Counted from the stretch's first letter, positions 10,123-21,114 are shown. The stretch: DNA of 41,552 bases from Chara braunii (GCA_003427395.1 BFEA01000278.1:2032200-2073751), one strand, 5' to 3'. Notes: generated from the letters alone by a model not told the origin. A program made the numbers and translations.

Positions 10123-11585
10123 GCGGGTTCGATTTCTTGGGCGTTCGACCGCGCGTAACCCCCTATGCTACAGCGAACGAGAAACGCCCTCGGTTGGGCC
10201 ACCTCTGCAATTGCATACGAGAAGCTTTCACATGTGGTTTAGTAGCTCGGCGGGGATACGCCCACCTAAGGGATGGTGACAGCTCCCGCAGGTGGAGGTA
10301 AGCGGTGCCTCGCGTGACCCTGTCCTGTCGTAGGGGCTCGCGAGAGGTACGGCTGACGCACTCGGCCGGAGCGGCCAAAACGCTTTCGACAAAGTCCTGC
10401 AAAATCCTGCGTGACGCAGCCGGGAGGGTCCCCATGCGGGACCGATGCGCTCGACACCGCTCTGTGGAAGTAACCGGTCCATCTAGAGAGGACTGATTAT
10501 ACTTTTTGTTAGGATGATCAACCTCAACTGTCCCAGATTTAATCCCGTCTTTTTATTTTATTACTGTTTATCATTATTATTCAAACTTGGCTGTAAATCA
10601 AGGTATGGTTGTCAGAGGGTTCAAAGTCCCCAACCACTCGGACAGGGATTAATGAAACGTACCGCAATTTTTTTTTATGAAAGGTTCGTGCAGTTTTGAA
10701 CGGAAAATAATAATAACAAATAAAAAAATCATTCAATAAAAACGGCCCTGAGCCGCAAGCCTATACATACTGGTCAGGCCTGGACCCCGAACCAGGCAGC
10801 AATCCATAAGGCCCACATCAATGTGACCTGGTCTGTAATGAGACTGACGGTCTTGAAATTGCGTCCGCAGTGCTACTATTGGGCTTGAATCGGCGCCAGG
10901 GATGGGACCGTTGGGTCTGGTCCACTCATGCAACGCCTCTCCTATGAAAAGGGGCATGTGCGTCGCTGTATGCAGCGAGGCCAGCGGTTGACGCAGGGTA
11001 CTGCCATTAGGCCGTTACAAGACGGGCTAGGGTTTTACTTTCACTCCCAGTCCACGACACACACGCGGTGCAGATAGAGAGTATGAGTTGTTGGACGGTT
11101 CGCCCGTGGGAGCGTAAGCTGGCAATGCAAGGGACAAGGGTTTTGACCAGAGTCTAGCGACACGCCCGAAAAGAAAACGTTGAGCACGAGGATTCAGTGT
11201 GTGCCAAGAGTTTAAGGGGGGAGAATGTGGAGAAGAGTTGAGCATGGTTCAACAAGGTTGCAGTCGGCCCACGACACTGTAAGCCATTGTGGAGAGTTAC
11301 CTGGTCACCCAATCATACCGCAGTCATGAGTCTGCAGTGATCAAGTTGCGTCCAATCAGATCATAAGTCTTCAGCACATAGTGTCACTACTCGTCTTGAA
11401 CACGGCGTGCGAGACAGCTAGCTGGCCTCTAGCCTGGGGATACATCCATTGATTACGGGTTTTATCGAACATACCTCAAAGTAAGCGGGTGTGCGAGTTC
11501 AAGCATGACCTATCGGAGAAAAACGATTGTCCTTGAGCTGGTGAAGATGAAATTGAAACACTTCTGGTCATTATCAGACAATTAA
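10123..11585. other. No gene seen
   Basis: GC-rich sequence up to about 10500 continues from the dispersed repeat and includes CAAAATCCTGCGTGAC (about 10398), a 16-base string also present near both LTR 3' ends of the giant element, with one base changed in the 3' LTR. After that the sequence is unremarkable. Open frames on both strands are short and lack features. Confidence 0.45.
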
Positions 11586-12107
11586 CGCAACGAAAAAAAT
11601 TTCCAGAATTAAATAATCATTCTATAGTAAAATTACAATCTAAATTTCAAATTTTCATTCCATCTTAAAAAATGTCATTCCAATTTTAAAAATTTTCATC
11701 TTACTTGCAAACTTTCATTCCAAGAACAGGGTATCCCTTCTTATTTGGACTGCGTGCTAGAGATGGAATGAAAGTCTGGATGAGTTTATGAAATATTTTA
11801 ATTGGACTGTAATTCTAAGGATTTTCGGTCATAAATAAATTAATTCAATCTAAATTAAAAGATATTTGTTGTAGTGGAATAAAAATTTAATTATAACATT
11901 TCATAAACTCGTCCAGACTTCCATTCCATCTTGAACAAATAGTTGTAGTTAGAAGGGAAAGATCATATTTAGACGGAAACTTATCAAATAAAACTGGAAA
12001 GTTTAGAAGTGGACGAACCTTGGAATGATAATTTATAAATAGGAAGGATTTTTTTTTAATAGAATGTTTTTTCAACTTTCATTTCTCGTGGGAATTTTTT
12101 TGTTGCG
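11586..12107. mobile_element. Foldback / MITE-like element
   Basis: The 522-bp AT-rich segment folds on itself. Its ends are CGCAACGAAAAAAATTTCC and, inverted, CGCAACAAAAAAATTCCC. Further in, ATTCTAT/ATAGAAT and TCATTCCAAG/CTTGGAATGA pair. The core carries a 33-base inverted repeat with only two mismatches (11762-11794 against 11899-11931). No ORF is present. I found no target site duplication, so the superfamily cannot be assigned. A non-autonomous DNA transposon or foldback element is the best reading. Confidence 0.6.
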
Positions 12108-12502
12108 GTGAAGTGGATAACTTGATCTATGAGCTCCCATCTTCTCAGCAGCTGCTTCCCTTTTATTTAACTAGACGCGACAGGTTGAGTATATCCAATT
12201 ACAGGGTTCCTGCAGTGATAGAGAAAGGAAGACAAATAATATGCCAGTGTATTCTGCCATCCTCAAGGCGAAGATTCATTCTCCTCTCTCATTGGGTGAA
12301 TAGTCGAGCGAGACATAGTGCACAGAGGGCAAAGGATATGGCATTATATGTTTATATGTTCTAGATGAAGGTGTGAACATAAAAGCATTTTGGGGCAAAG
12401 TACTGGAGGGCAAAGGTATTGGAGGGCAAAGGTACTTGAATGCTATGGGAGTGTACCTCTCATCTCACGCAGTAAGTCTCCTCAACCTTGCCCAGGGCCT
12501 CC
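12108..12502. other. No gene; host flank of the giant element
   Basis: An 83-codon frame from 12113 starts with GTG and shows no recognisable feature. The stretch is otherwise featureless up to the target site duplication. Confidence 0.4.
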
Positions 12503-12506
12503 ACGT
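12503..12506. other. Target site duplication, left (ACGT)
   Basis: ACGT directly precedes the TG of the 5' LTR and also directly follows the CA of the 3' LTR (38940-38943). Gypsy-type integrases make 4-6 bp duplications. At only four bases it is weak alone, but it falls exactly at both homology borders. Confidence 0.7.
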
Positions 12507-12822
12507 TGTCGGAGGGCACAGCGTCCCGGCCCTCCTTTGTGTATCAATTCCTCGTTCAGTGTTAGTCCCCTGCCCCTTTAGGTCGGGTACCTGGGTTATT
12601 CCCGGTGCGGACCATCCCAGGTGGCGCAGCCCTCAGCAAAAGGGGTGCGCCACAAGACTTCCATTGGTCCATGCAGGCTCGGCGCCCTGCTGTACAGCAT
12701 AGCACAATCGGCCTGTGGCACGAAAGAGAAAATCGGGTTTTGGGCTTGTGCGTGGACTTGTACCGACATTCGGGCGAAGCTTTGGCACGAAAGAAACCTT
12801 AAGTGTCGTCCTTTCTTTCCGC

Positions 12823-12823
<1 letters not shown>

Positions 12824-12877
<54 letters not shown>
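12824..12877. repeat. (TTA)n microsatellite in 5' LTR
   Basis: About 17 perfect TTA units. The same place in the 3' LTR (31864-31909) has fewer units and one interruption, as expected for a slippage-prone tract. It generates poly-Leu, poly-Tyr and poly-Ile open frames that are not genes. Confidence 0.9.
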
Positions 12878-13424
12878 GTCTTACCAGTTTTCATGTGCCA
12901 CTTTCCTTTCTCTTTCTTTTTTTGTCATTTCGCGGGAAAGCCAACGGTCTGAATTCGGAGCTGTAGTCTGAGCTGGCCCGTTTATACCATCTGAGAATGA
13001 GCGTAGACTGTGCCACGCGGTTGGGCCCCAAAAGAGGGGCGACCCGCGGCCGCATCGGTAGAGAGTCCATCACCCCCTTATAGGAGGTCATAAGCCCCCT
13101 CCTTGCCATCGGACACGGACACCCGATGAGGGATAGCCTGTGTTGCTTTTTAAAGGGGCGAAATGTGACCCTTAGTATTCTGTTATGGGACCGCCATGCC
13201 GGGTCTGTAGTCATATGGCTAGGGTCTAGGACGGACAGGTGTCAGTATTAGTTCATGATCAACCGATGTCTTTTTTTGGATTGAATATTATCCCGAAGAA
13301 TAAAGATAAGGAAAACTTTAATTATTAGTCTGTTGCTTTAAAATTCTTGAAATATGGTAAGTCTGAAAAGGACTAATCTGAGTCCTTCATTCAGAACACA
13401 GAGAGGGAAGCTCTATAAGAGAGG

Positions 13425-13925
13425 ATGAGTCAGGATATCGTCGGCAGCCAGCCGCCTGGTAGCACGCAGTCTGTACCGCAGGCTCGGGTGTAGAAGGGTT
13501 TGCTATTGGAAGCTTGTGACTTTACGCTGCACTGTTTACTGGGCAGGCGCTGGCTATTGGCTATGGCACTGCATGGGTACAGGCTCTGGTACTGGTACCA
13601 CCAGGCCCGTTGGAAACCAGTGTCCGGGGAAGGGCCCTGGATCACCGTCATACTCATCTATGACGGTGGAGATGAGTTGGTGCTGAAGATCAACGTGGAG
13701 GGAGCAAGGCAGCGGAAGATGCGGACTAACCTGAAGTTGCAGGACGCGATTTCGGAGGCGAGAGACCGAGCTGAGAGACGCTGTAGACGGGACGGAGTGA
13801 CAGCAAGGCTACGGATAACTGTGGCCTATCACGAAACTGAGACCTCGATGGACACCGCGGACATGGAGCAGATCCACCAGAACAGAGACTCGGGAGGGGA
13901 GAGTGAGATGAGCGACGCAGACTGA
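13425..13925 (+). pseudogene. LTR-borne ORF B0 with in-frame TAG, uncertain
   Basis: An ATG at 13425, 13 bases after CTATAAGAG, opens a 166-codon frame interrupted by TAG at 13491. The rest runs to TGA at 13923. The encoded protein has a Trp/Tyr/Leu-rich middle and a charged, Arg-rich C-terminal half. Two short strings, ELVLKINVEG and ARLRITVAYHETE, line up at equal spacing with EQLTLRVMLEG and SPLRVTIDQTE of ORF B1, so distant membership of family B is possible but weak. The sequence, stop included, is identical in the 3' LTR, although that identity lies in a suspicious block. It may be non-coding. Confidence 0.3.
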
Positions 13926-16900
13926 GAGACATCTCAGGTCCTGGAACAGACCCGAGGAGATCCAAAAGCACCACCGAGCCGTGGGGCCGGTGGAAAAGGG
14001 ACCCAAGGCCAGCTCGTGACAACTGACACCCCGGGGTCGCGGGACATTGATAGGCCGAGCAAGGGGAAAAGGCAGGTCTGAGAGAACGCATGCGCGGCGA
14101 AGGGGTCAACGAAGGGAGAGACAGTGTGAGGTGAGAGGGGAGCGACACGTGTGGCAGGCAGTCTGGGCCCAGTGTCTCACAACATCAGTGTGACAAGAGA
14201 GAGGACGACGCACGGCGGGCGAGCTTGTAGTATGCACGCGCGAGATTAGTGGAAGACAGAACAAGAAGACGAAAAATGGTTATGTGCGGGCAGTCTGTGT
14301 GTGGCGAAGTCCAACTCGGTTGAGGGAAAGAGGTGACACGCGTGGAATGTGCGCGCGGATGACGGGGGACAGAGCCTAGAGGGAAGAGAGAGTCAACTGA
14401 GAGTAACCGGATGCGAATCGCGGCGGTAGAGGTGACGTCAACTGCTATCCCTTACTCTCCAGGGTAGTGCGCGTGCAAAAGGCTGATCTCACAGTGAAAA
14501 GAGTACCAGTGACTCGCATCATTGGTCAGCAGAGGTTGGACCATCGAGCGCTCAGTACTCGCTGATCGTGTAAGAGGACACAACGCAGTCATCTGCGTAC
14601 GGATGACGTGAGGCATTTTCCAGCCTACTCGATCCAACTCCAAGACGACTAGCGGGATCACGCGGCTGTTACAAGAGGGGGGAAAGTTGTGTCACGCGAA
14701 AGAGTGCATCGTGTATGGGGAAAACGAGTCTGCCAACACGCACTTGTTGGCATCATCTGTTTTACCAGTGTGGTGTGGCGATGGTCTTCGAGCGGGATAT
14801 TATTAGTTGACTCTATACCTGCTGCCCTTCTTGAGTGGAAATTGCGTACGAACATGCCTGGACTGGTTGGCAGGTGATCGGTAAGATGAAGCGTCACTTC
14901 ATGAACTACAAGGAGAGTCTGAGACCGATGTAATTGGGATGGCTGAAAGACAACTTTGAGGTCAGTTGAGATTCTTAGTGAGAGAGAACGAGATCAGCGG
15001 AGTCTGAACTATTGAGGGCACGCTACAGGTGTTCGGACAGTTGGTTACATGCGCGCGTTTAGCTACTCAGCGCGTGTGTGAGCCTACGAGGGAAAGCCAG
15101 ACTTCACGTGCGCTCTAAATAGAGGTTACAGAGGGTAGAGCTAAGACTATCAGTTGATGAGACAAAAGGGTGAGTGATAACTATCGGGGAAGGGTAAAGT
15201 CGAAGTTGTTCGTTGAGTAAGAACGTCGCGTTAGTGATCACCCTTTAATGGGGGTGTGCTCTTGATCACGTCCTCATCAGTTTTCCTTTTCGCATAAGTG
15301 GGGGAGGAGACGACACGAGTGAGCTCTACATGGGTGTATACTAGAACCGTGAGCTTCTTGCCATTTAAAGCGAGCACGTCAAATGGGATGTGGGAGTGAT
15401 GACTGAGATCTTGAATTAGGTTGCGTGTCTTGAGCGAAAACGGTAATGTTCTTTCGCATGATCTGGGTATTGATGGAGCGATTTTCGGAGATATAAACGA
15501 GTCACGGCCCTTTGAAAGTGTTGTTCTATCAAACTTGTACTTGAGTTCCCTTATGACTCAGACATACACCAACGGAGGGCAATAGTTTCATGATCCAGTA
15601 CTTGCAAGACCACTCTGTATCAGTACCGGTTAGTGATCGTTTGTAATGTGCATCAACTGCAAGGTATCTGCTAAAACATTTGGGTTCAATTAAAACTTTT
15701 TTGATTAAAGTCCGAGTTTCGTCTCTTTAGTTTGCTCTTGCAATAGTCAATAATTACTTTCTTCACCTCTGGCCAGGAAAAAAAGTCGCTGGAAAGGCTG
15801 TTGTCTGAACCTGGCGAGTTTCTAGATTAGTATCCGGTGTCCTTTGAACATAACTCTGCTAATGGAGATGATCGAGAGTGGTCTTCCTTTCGTTTTATGT
15901 GATTGCTTGCGCCTCTATGATGGGAAAGAAGCGTGCTATATTCAGAAATATTACATACTTGCTTGCGAAGTTCCTGCTTGATGGTGACTGACCGTTTGTC
16001 CCACCTGTGTTCGGTTGAGTCTCAATTTCAGAAAGGAGTGACATGAGTTTTTTTATAGTAGTCCACCATGCCTAAGGGACTCATTCCTCGTTCATTCTGA
16101 GAGGGTGAGCTAGCTCGTTCGCCTTCATGGGGAAGGATGTCCACGCTGCATTTTTAGAATGGAGAGCAACTGGCATATTCTAACAGGTTCCCTGTGATAA
16201 GTACTAACATCACTACCCTTCTATATGCATCAAAACACCCGATGCAATTAGCAAAGGCTCCTATCTCTATGAGTTTGATAAAATAAACAAAAAGACATGC
16301 ACTACAAACGGATTAAGGGTGTTAGCAAATTTACTCCCTACGCCCTTTCCGTACCGAACCGGAACTGAGAGACTCAAAACGGCGAGATGGCTTCCTTTCT
16401 ACTCTGCATCTGAACATTATCATACTAAGCTTGGGCGCGTTTTTCTGAAGACTTTGGTTATATCTCAGTCGGGGAAAATATTTCAACTAATTGAGGTCAC
16501 GAGTGAGAACTCGTTTTACCTCACTCAGCGACCCTTTGTTATTCGTTGAGACTGTGAGTCTGCGCGTACAGTTGGNTAACCCTCAGCCATTTCCGAGTAC
16601 TGAGCCTAATCGGTGTAATTTAAAAGGTTCACTTGATTGAGGCTCACTGTTGATGGCGTTTAATGCATCCGTTCTCTGAACTCTGGTGTCAGTCCAGCGC
16701 ACCCTGAGTTCCGAATGCTTTAGTTCTTTTGTCTGATTTGTAAACGGAGGCTATCTATTGCTTAGCCTTTGATCAGTTCACACATTACCATGTGCTACGA
16801 GAAAAGTAAATGTAACTGTGCTCGATCAGAAAACGACTATTCTGGAAAAAAAAGGCAGTAAATTTCTTTAAGGAGAAGTGGGCCTAAGTAAAAGTTACAC

Positions 16901-17286
16901 TCATCATTCTTGTCATTGAGTACAGTAACTACAAAATCAACTTCTCAGAATTGTCCCTGACCAAGCATGGTGCCTTGAGCCTAGCTAGTCCGACCTGTAC
17001 CTGGGGGTTAACAGCCTGAAGGAACTGGGTTGCTTGCATGAAGCCTCTTATTAGCAACTTTTATTTCCTGTCAGCCTTGCCTGATCATCGCCTGTTTAGG
17101 GCATTGTTCTCTCGGTCCAGGACCTTGCACGGCTGGGTCGAACTGAGAGACAAGAGATAACAATACCGTACGGATGATCTGTTCGTCGTACCGAGGCAGA
17201 ACCAGGAATGTAAGGTGAGGACAACTAAGAATCATCTCTACCCCCGGATTTGATTGGGCTTTAGTACAACGGATTACTCCGGAGAG
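13926..17286. other. LTR interior without a supported gene
   Basis: Open frames here (for example 14689-14877 and 16319-16549) are broken or altered in the other LTR, which argues against coding. From about 15160 on there are several TGATCAC/GTGATCA inverted strings (near 15230-15270) but no array. It probably includes promoter and polyadenylation sequence of the element; I could not place either. Confidence 0.45.
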
Positions 17287-17529
17287 ATGGAAGATGGGGA
17301 CACGATTAGAGAGACATGCTCATTGCATCAAGGTACAACTGAAGATTGGAGAGAAAACGCAATCGAAGAGTATAATCTGCAGACGACTATCATGACGGAG
17401 CGTGCTCTGACCCTAGTAAGGAATCATTCGAAAATCGAATATACCTACTACTTACATGATATAAGTGGAAGATTATGTGCCATTATTCCCTCTGTGGGCA
17501 CCGTCGAGGAAGCTAGAAGGACCATCTGA
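17287..17529 (+). CDS. LTR-borne ORF B' (family B), intact
   Basis: An 80-aa protein of unknown function. The ATG at 17287 is preferred because the frame upstream has only a TTG. The motif KIEYTYYLHDIS near residues 51-62 lines up with IIAYTLYVQNSH of ORF B2, IEEY near residue 27 with IEDY of B2, and EEARR at the C-terminus with SLARR of B1 and B2. No signal peptide, membrane segment or known domain is visible. The other LTR copy (36318-36560) is also free of stops despite several amino-acid changes, making this the best preserved member of family B. It precedes B'' and A0 in the same orientation. Confidence 0.5.
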   Translation: MEDGDTIRETCSLHQGTTEDWRENAIEEYNLQTTIMTERALTLVRNHSKIEYTYYLHDISGRLCAIIPSVGTVEEARRTI

Positions 17530-17864
17530 GGTTGCCAGTGAGAAAGAGGAAACGGCTGCCTCTTGAGTAAACGTTCCTGCACCTAGCATAGGCAAGAACG
17601 AGCTAAGAGGGAATGTGCTTTGAATCGGGACAAGTTTAAATCGGACATAAAGCAAATCACTAAGCAGAGAAAAGACGGTGAGATGTGACATATTAGTGAC
17701 TAGGTCAGCACCCAAACCAGTAACCAGAACTAGTATTTAACAGCAATCAGACTAGGGCTTTCAGTTCATTAACCCGACATTCAGAGCGTGGTCTGACATC
17801 AGTTCGGTTGACAATACACAGGGCGGAGCAAACCAGAGTAAACAGCAGTCCAGACGACAACTCG

Positions 17865-18130
17865 GGGAGACAACAACCAAGACCGCAATCAGTTTGGCAA
17901 CCAGTTCAACAATAAATTTAGCAATCAATAGAACAATCGGCAACCTAGAGGACAATCAGCAACCAACCAGACAACTGAGTGATAATCAGTAGTATTCAAG
18001 TTACCGCCAACAACAGTTAAACAGTGATCAAGCAATCCTTGAACAGTTTTCAAACAGCAGCCGGACAGCGGAACGAACAACAGTCAAAAATAGTAAAAAA
18101 AAAGCGGCAACCAGACAATTATCAAACACC
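17865..18130 (+). other. CAA-rich, G-poor tract in the LTR
   Basis: The sequence is dominated by CAA, CAG, AACA and CAATCAG words (for example CAACAACAGTTAAACAG), with no long ORF. It resembles an unstructured leader. A related 12-bp minisatellite occurs just downstream, before A0, suggesting the tract grew from the same CAATCAGTTCGG-like word. A role as 5' UTR for the downstream ORFs is inferred. Confidence 0.4.
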
Positions 18131-18224
18131 ATCTAATCGACACACGAGCTACTTCATATTTGTAATTATCTACCCGGAACTCGGGGTTCACTGCTGAGAA
18201 TCTGATCAAAACAAAAGAGGGAAC

Positions 18225-18451
18225 ATGAAGGATAATGAGATCCTAGTTGTGAAAAGCACTCTAATTAGAGAAAAGAGAGAGGGATGGGAGGAAGAAAAGT
18301 CATCAAATACATGGAAAACAACACGCAAGTGCAGAGGGAGTATGCAGTCGGAGTTGCAAACGAGAAGAAGTACATCGAGTACGTAATTTATTTCNATGGG
18401 ACTGACAGCAAACTGCACANCACCAGTTCCATGATAGAGAGTGTGGAGTAG
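18225..18451 (+). pseudogene. LTR-borne ORF B'' (family B), frameshifted
   Basis: An ATG at 18225 opens a frame with REGWEEEKSS, matching the position of TEDWRENA in B'. Near 18300 the matching frame changes, and the frame starting ATG at 18284 then carries KKYIEYVIYF and GTDSKLH, lining up with SKIEYTYYL and HDISGRL of B'. It ends at TAG 18449 without the ARR motif. Ambiguous bases lie at 18395 and 18420. A single frameshift would explain the split, but because the block is identical with shared Ns in the other LTR, sequence error is possible. Function unknown. Confidence 0.4.
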
Positions 18452-18499
18452 GCCTGGGCAANACTCGAGTGAGCTTAGCGGNGCCTGAAATTGCTATTT

Positions 18500-18690
18500 C
18501 GAAATTCATTCAGCAATCAGTTCGGCAGTCAGTTCTGCAATNAGTTCGGCAATCAGTTCCGAAATCAGTTCGGCAATGAGTTCGGGAATCAGTTCAGCAA
18601 TCAGTTCGGCAATCAGTTCGGCAATCAATTCAGCAATCAGTTCGGTAATCAGTTTGGCAATTAGTTCATCAATCAGCAATTAGACCAACA
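18500..18690 (+). repeat. 12-bp minisatellite CAATCAGTTCGG before A0
   Basis: About 15 imperfect copies of CAATCAGTTCGG end some 50 bases before the ATG of A0. One base is N (18542). The array is the same in the 3' LTR (37560-37750). It is purely sequence-defined; a leader or recombination role is speculative. Confidence 0.85.
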
Positions 18691-18739
18691 TTCAATCAGC
18701 GTTCAGACAACAGCCAGCAAACAATAATCATCATCACAC

Positions 18740-19402
18740 ATGAGTGCACCTCATTTCTATTCGGTTAGTGACTCGGTACTAGCCAGCCTTAATCGAATCT
18801 CTCTCAAGAAAGCTCTTCGGTATCGATATGTCAGTGCAGTTTGCGTCAAGAGAGAGGACTTGTCAATCTTCATTGTCCAGACTAGTTTTGTTGATGGCAC
18901 CATCCACGATCTGAGGCCTAACCTGAAGAAAGGCAAGGAGACTCATGAGCTTTTTTATCCAGTTTGGATCTCAGCTACTGAATACCTCGAGCAGAGAGAG
19001 AGAGAGCTCGATAAGGGTGGCACTACGCTGATCCGCAACTTCGGGCCGATGCTCTATATTGACTATCCTATCCCTCCAGTCCCTTCACTTCTCACAAACG
19101 ACACGAGTTGGCTGGATGTGATTGGATTGACAAAGAGGTATATCTCTCCGGCGGTGATCGACATTGAGGCGCTGACTGAGCCCACCGAGTACCCCTACCT
19201 CAGACGAGGGGTCTTTTCAGTGGACGGGCTGCCTACATTGTAGGAGGAGTTTTGTTCCATGGTTAACTACCGTGTTATGTGCCTCGGATGGTTGTGTTCA
19301 GAGCTTGCTGGCTACAGGTGGCATTTTGTCACGAGGCCTCAGTCTCAGATTGTACGTGGGCGTGAGTCTCGACACCAGAGAAGATCAATGAAAAGAGATT
19401 GA
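18740..19402 (+). pseudogene. LTR-borne ORF A0 (family A), 220 codons, one stop
   Basis: ATG follows CACAC and opens a 220-codon frame stopped once, by TAG at 19241. The 3' LTR copy has TGG there, so the stop is a direct G-to-A change. Features in order: an RYRY string near residue 27, the family A core VQTSFVDGTIHDLRPN at about 46-61, a charged helix-like stretch (EQRERELDK, about 88-96), YPIPPVPSLL with SWLDVIG at about 112-132, then a C-terminal extension not seen in A1-A3 (LPTL, then EEF, CSELAGYRWHF). No known domain is recognised. It lies in the LTR immediately upstream of the primer binding site, which is an unusual place for a protein gene. Confidence 0.55.
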
Positions 19403-19884
19403 GAGAGACTGACCAGAGGGATGAGTGAGGACTCTTGAGAGGTGCTGACCATGCCCATTTACATGTACTTTCTGAGATTATTATAAGTTCTCATTCTTCC
19501 CTCACTCAATTGCTCATGTCTTTGCTCGAGTCAGTTAGTCTCATTTTCTGCATTATTCTTGGTTGAAGATTGCCTTCGTTGATGTTTTGTCACAGTTCTC
19601 AAAATCAGGTTAACATAATTGATGCATGCATAGCACTCCATAACTTTATGATTATTATTTGCATAATTCTCTGCTGTTCCGAATCAAAATAAAAGATTCC
19701 TAAGACCGGGGACCGGCGAAGACCGCAATTGAAAGGTCTCGCTCGAAGCCGGACGCACACAACAGGAAGGGATTTGCATTATGTAATCAATTTATTTATT
19801 GCAATCATATACAAAATCCTGCGTGACACCCTGTTGGCTTTCCGGCCGCCCGAAGTGGACCGACTTGAAAAAGTGCGACAAAAA

Positions 19885-19902
19885 TGACGCCGTTGCCAGG
19901 GA
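19885..19902 (+). other. Primer binding site, tRNA-Asp type
   Basis: TGACGCCGTTGCCAGGGA begins 4 bases after the 5' LTR. It differs from the common plant gypsy primer site TGGCGCCGTTGCCGGGGA, complementary to the 3' end of plant tRNA-Asp(GTC), at two positions, both G-to-A. The first removes the TGG that pairs with the tRNA CCA tail. Position right after the LTR end supports the call; the tRNA identity rests on recall of that plant consensus. Confidence 0.65.
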
Positions 19903-20216
19903 CATGAAAATATTTTCGTGTCCGAAATGGGCCTGGATCATCATCGTCTTTGAGCTTTGATTAGGACGTGAGAACTGTTGACATTTCATGAGCTTCATGT
20001 TAATTTTATTATTTTCATTCAAGTCTCGGTTTTCTTGAGAATCACGACTACTAACTGTGATTTATTTCTTCCTTGTGTGAGGTACCACACTGGATCAGAA
20101 AAAAAGAGATTGATGTTGTTGACTGAGAAGAATCGAGCTTGATACCAGGTATGCCTAATTATCACCCAACACGCTAAAAGGAATCGAAAGGAAGAAAGTG
20201 AGACGGATCGAGACAA

Positions 20217-20630
20217 ATGCTGGTCGACGGTATTCTGAAAGAATTATCTAAATTTACTACAAGAGGGATATTTCCTTACAGGTATGAGGCTTGTTGGAGC
20301 TATCACTCTTGTGGTTCAACCATCTGCGTAGTGCTGACTCACTTCTTGGAAGGAGATATCTATGATATCCGCCCCTATGTCAGGGAAGGAGGCAGCAACG
20401 ATGGTGATGATTTTAATTGGTTATGGGAGATTGTGATCCAATTTATCTATGATGAAAAGACAGATTTGATCAAGCAAAAGAGGAAAGTGGAATGGGGTAT
20501 AATGCCATTAACATACTAGACTGTTCCAATTCTTCCTATACCTGACAGTTATTGTGATGGGACTAACTGGCTGTCGATAATCAACATGGTATTGACAAGA
20601 GAGAAAAGAAACAGTGGTCATGAGAGCTGA
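20217..20630 (+). pseudogene. Pre-gag ORF A1 (family A), one internal stop
   Basis: An ATG in good context (ACAAATG) opens a 137-codon frame with TAG at 20517. Residues 36-51 read VVLTHFLEGDIYDIRP, the family A core. Upstream is FPYRYEACWS, equivalent to FPYEVVRYEM in A2. After the stop come VPILPIPDSY and TNWLSIINMVLTREK, which match the P-rich segment and W motif of A0 and A2. Continued similarity beyond the stop shows that TAG is a secondary mutation. Its end overlaps the start of A2 by 11 bases. Function unknown. Confidence 0.55.
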
Positions 20631-21114
20631 AGAGGTTTCAGTAGAAGTAATCAGACAAAGAAGGTCAAAATTTGGCAGAGTTTCGGGCCCAAGTCAAGAG
20701 AAGACTGAAGGTCTCCTAAGGTCGCTGAATACTCTAAGTAGAAGAGAGTCATTCCCATATGAAGTTGTCAGGTATGAGATGGTCGAGAGCGGATGGGAGC
20801 AGGAACGATTATATGTACTGACATTCTATTTCACAGGCCTGGATGTGTATGATGTAAGAATCTATGGCCTAAAGGAAAGAAGTGTTGATGCAGAGTATGA
20901 GAGATGCTGGGGATTTGTTGAAGAGGTAGTACAAAGAGAGAAAGAGAGACTTGAGAGAGAGAACAAATGTTTCACTGGGTCGACTCGATTTGCTGTCTTT
21001 GATGGATTCTCAGTCCCTCCCTTACCTGATATCAATCTATCTAAAAACAATTGGTATGCCATGATAAAGTTTGCATGGAAAGTGAAGAGGGTCCAAGAAG
21101 AACACTCTCAGTAG
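20620..21114 (+). CDS. Pre-gag ORF A2 (family A), intact
   Basis: An uninterrupted 164-aa frame, the best preserved pre-gag member. An in-frame GTG lies just upstream, but the ATG at 20620 fits the overlap with A1. Features in order: a basic N-terminus (IRQRRSKFGR), FPYEVVRYEMVES near residue 47, the core VLTFYFTGLDVYDVRIY near 67-83, a strongly charged helix-like segment (VVQREKERLERENK), SVPPLPDINL and NNWYAMIKFAWKVKR near the C-terminus. No known fold is recognised. It overlaps A1 at its start and A3 at its end (40 bases, other frame). A compact polycistronic arrangement or a broken polyprotein are the alternatives. Confidence 0.6.
   Translation: MRAEEVSVEVIRQRRSKFGRVSGPSQEKTEGLLRSLNTLSRRESFPYEVVRYEMVESGWEQERLYVLTFYFTGLDVYDVRIYGLKERSVDAEYERCWGFVEEVVQREKERLERENKCFTGSTRFAVFDGFSVPPLPDINLSKNNWYAMIKFAWKVKRVQEEHSQ

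Larger units (their letters stand above)
12507..19880 (+). repeat. 5' LTR, 7374 bp
   Basis: It aligns with 30965-38939 at an offset of 19031-19060 bases over most of its length. It lacks a 590-bp block present in the 3' LTR near its start, and a 28-29 bp block near 17850. Divergence from the 3' LTR is uneven: a few percent or more at the start, none seen from about 12924 to 14320, about 2-3 percent by eye beyond that, then none again around 16460-16790 and 18095-18690. The last two blocks carry the same N bases in both copies. It contains ORFs B0 (uncertain), B', B'' and A0. Confidence 0.85.

Noticed and set aside
12621-12971. Frames with poly-Leu, poly-Tyr or poly-Ile runs (also 31621-32003)
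   Set aside because: They are translations of the TTA microsatellite.
13726-14148. 140-codon minus-strand ORF present in both LTRs (also 32758-33180)
   Set aside because: It is the antisense shadow of B0 in a GC-rich block, Ser/Leu/Pro-rich by composition, and the two copies are identical only because the block is identical.
16319-16549. 76-codon plus-strand ORF in the 5' LTR
   Set aside because: It starts with GTG, and the 3' LTR copy has an early TGA; no similarity to the A or B families.
20137-20152. Initiator tRNA-Met-like primer site on the minus strand (TACCTGGTATCAAGC)
   Set aside because: It has the wrong orientation and place for this element, whose own primer site adjoins the 5' LTR.
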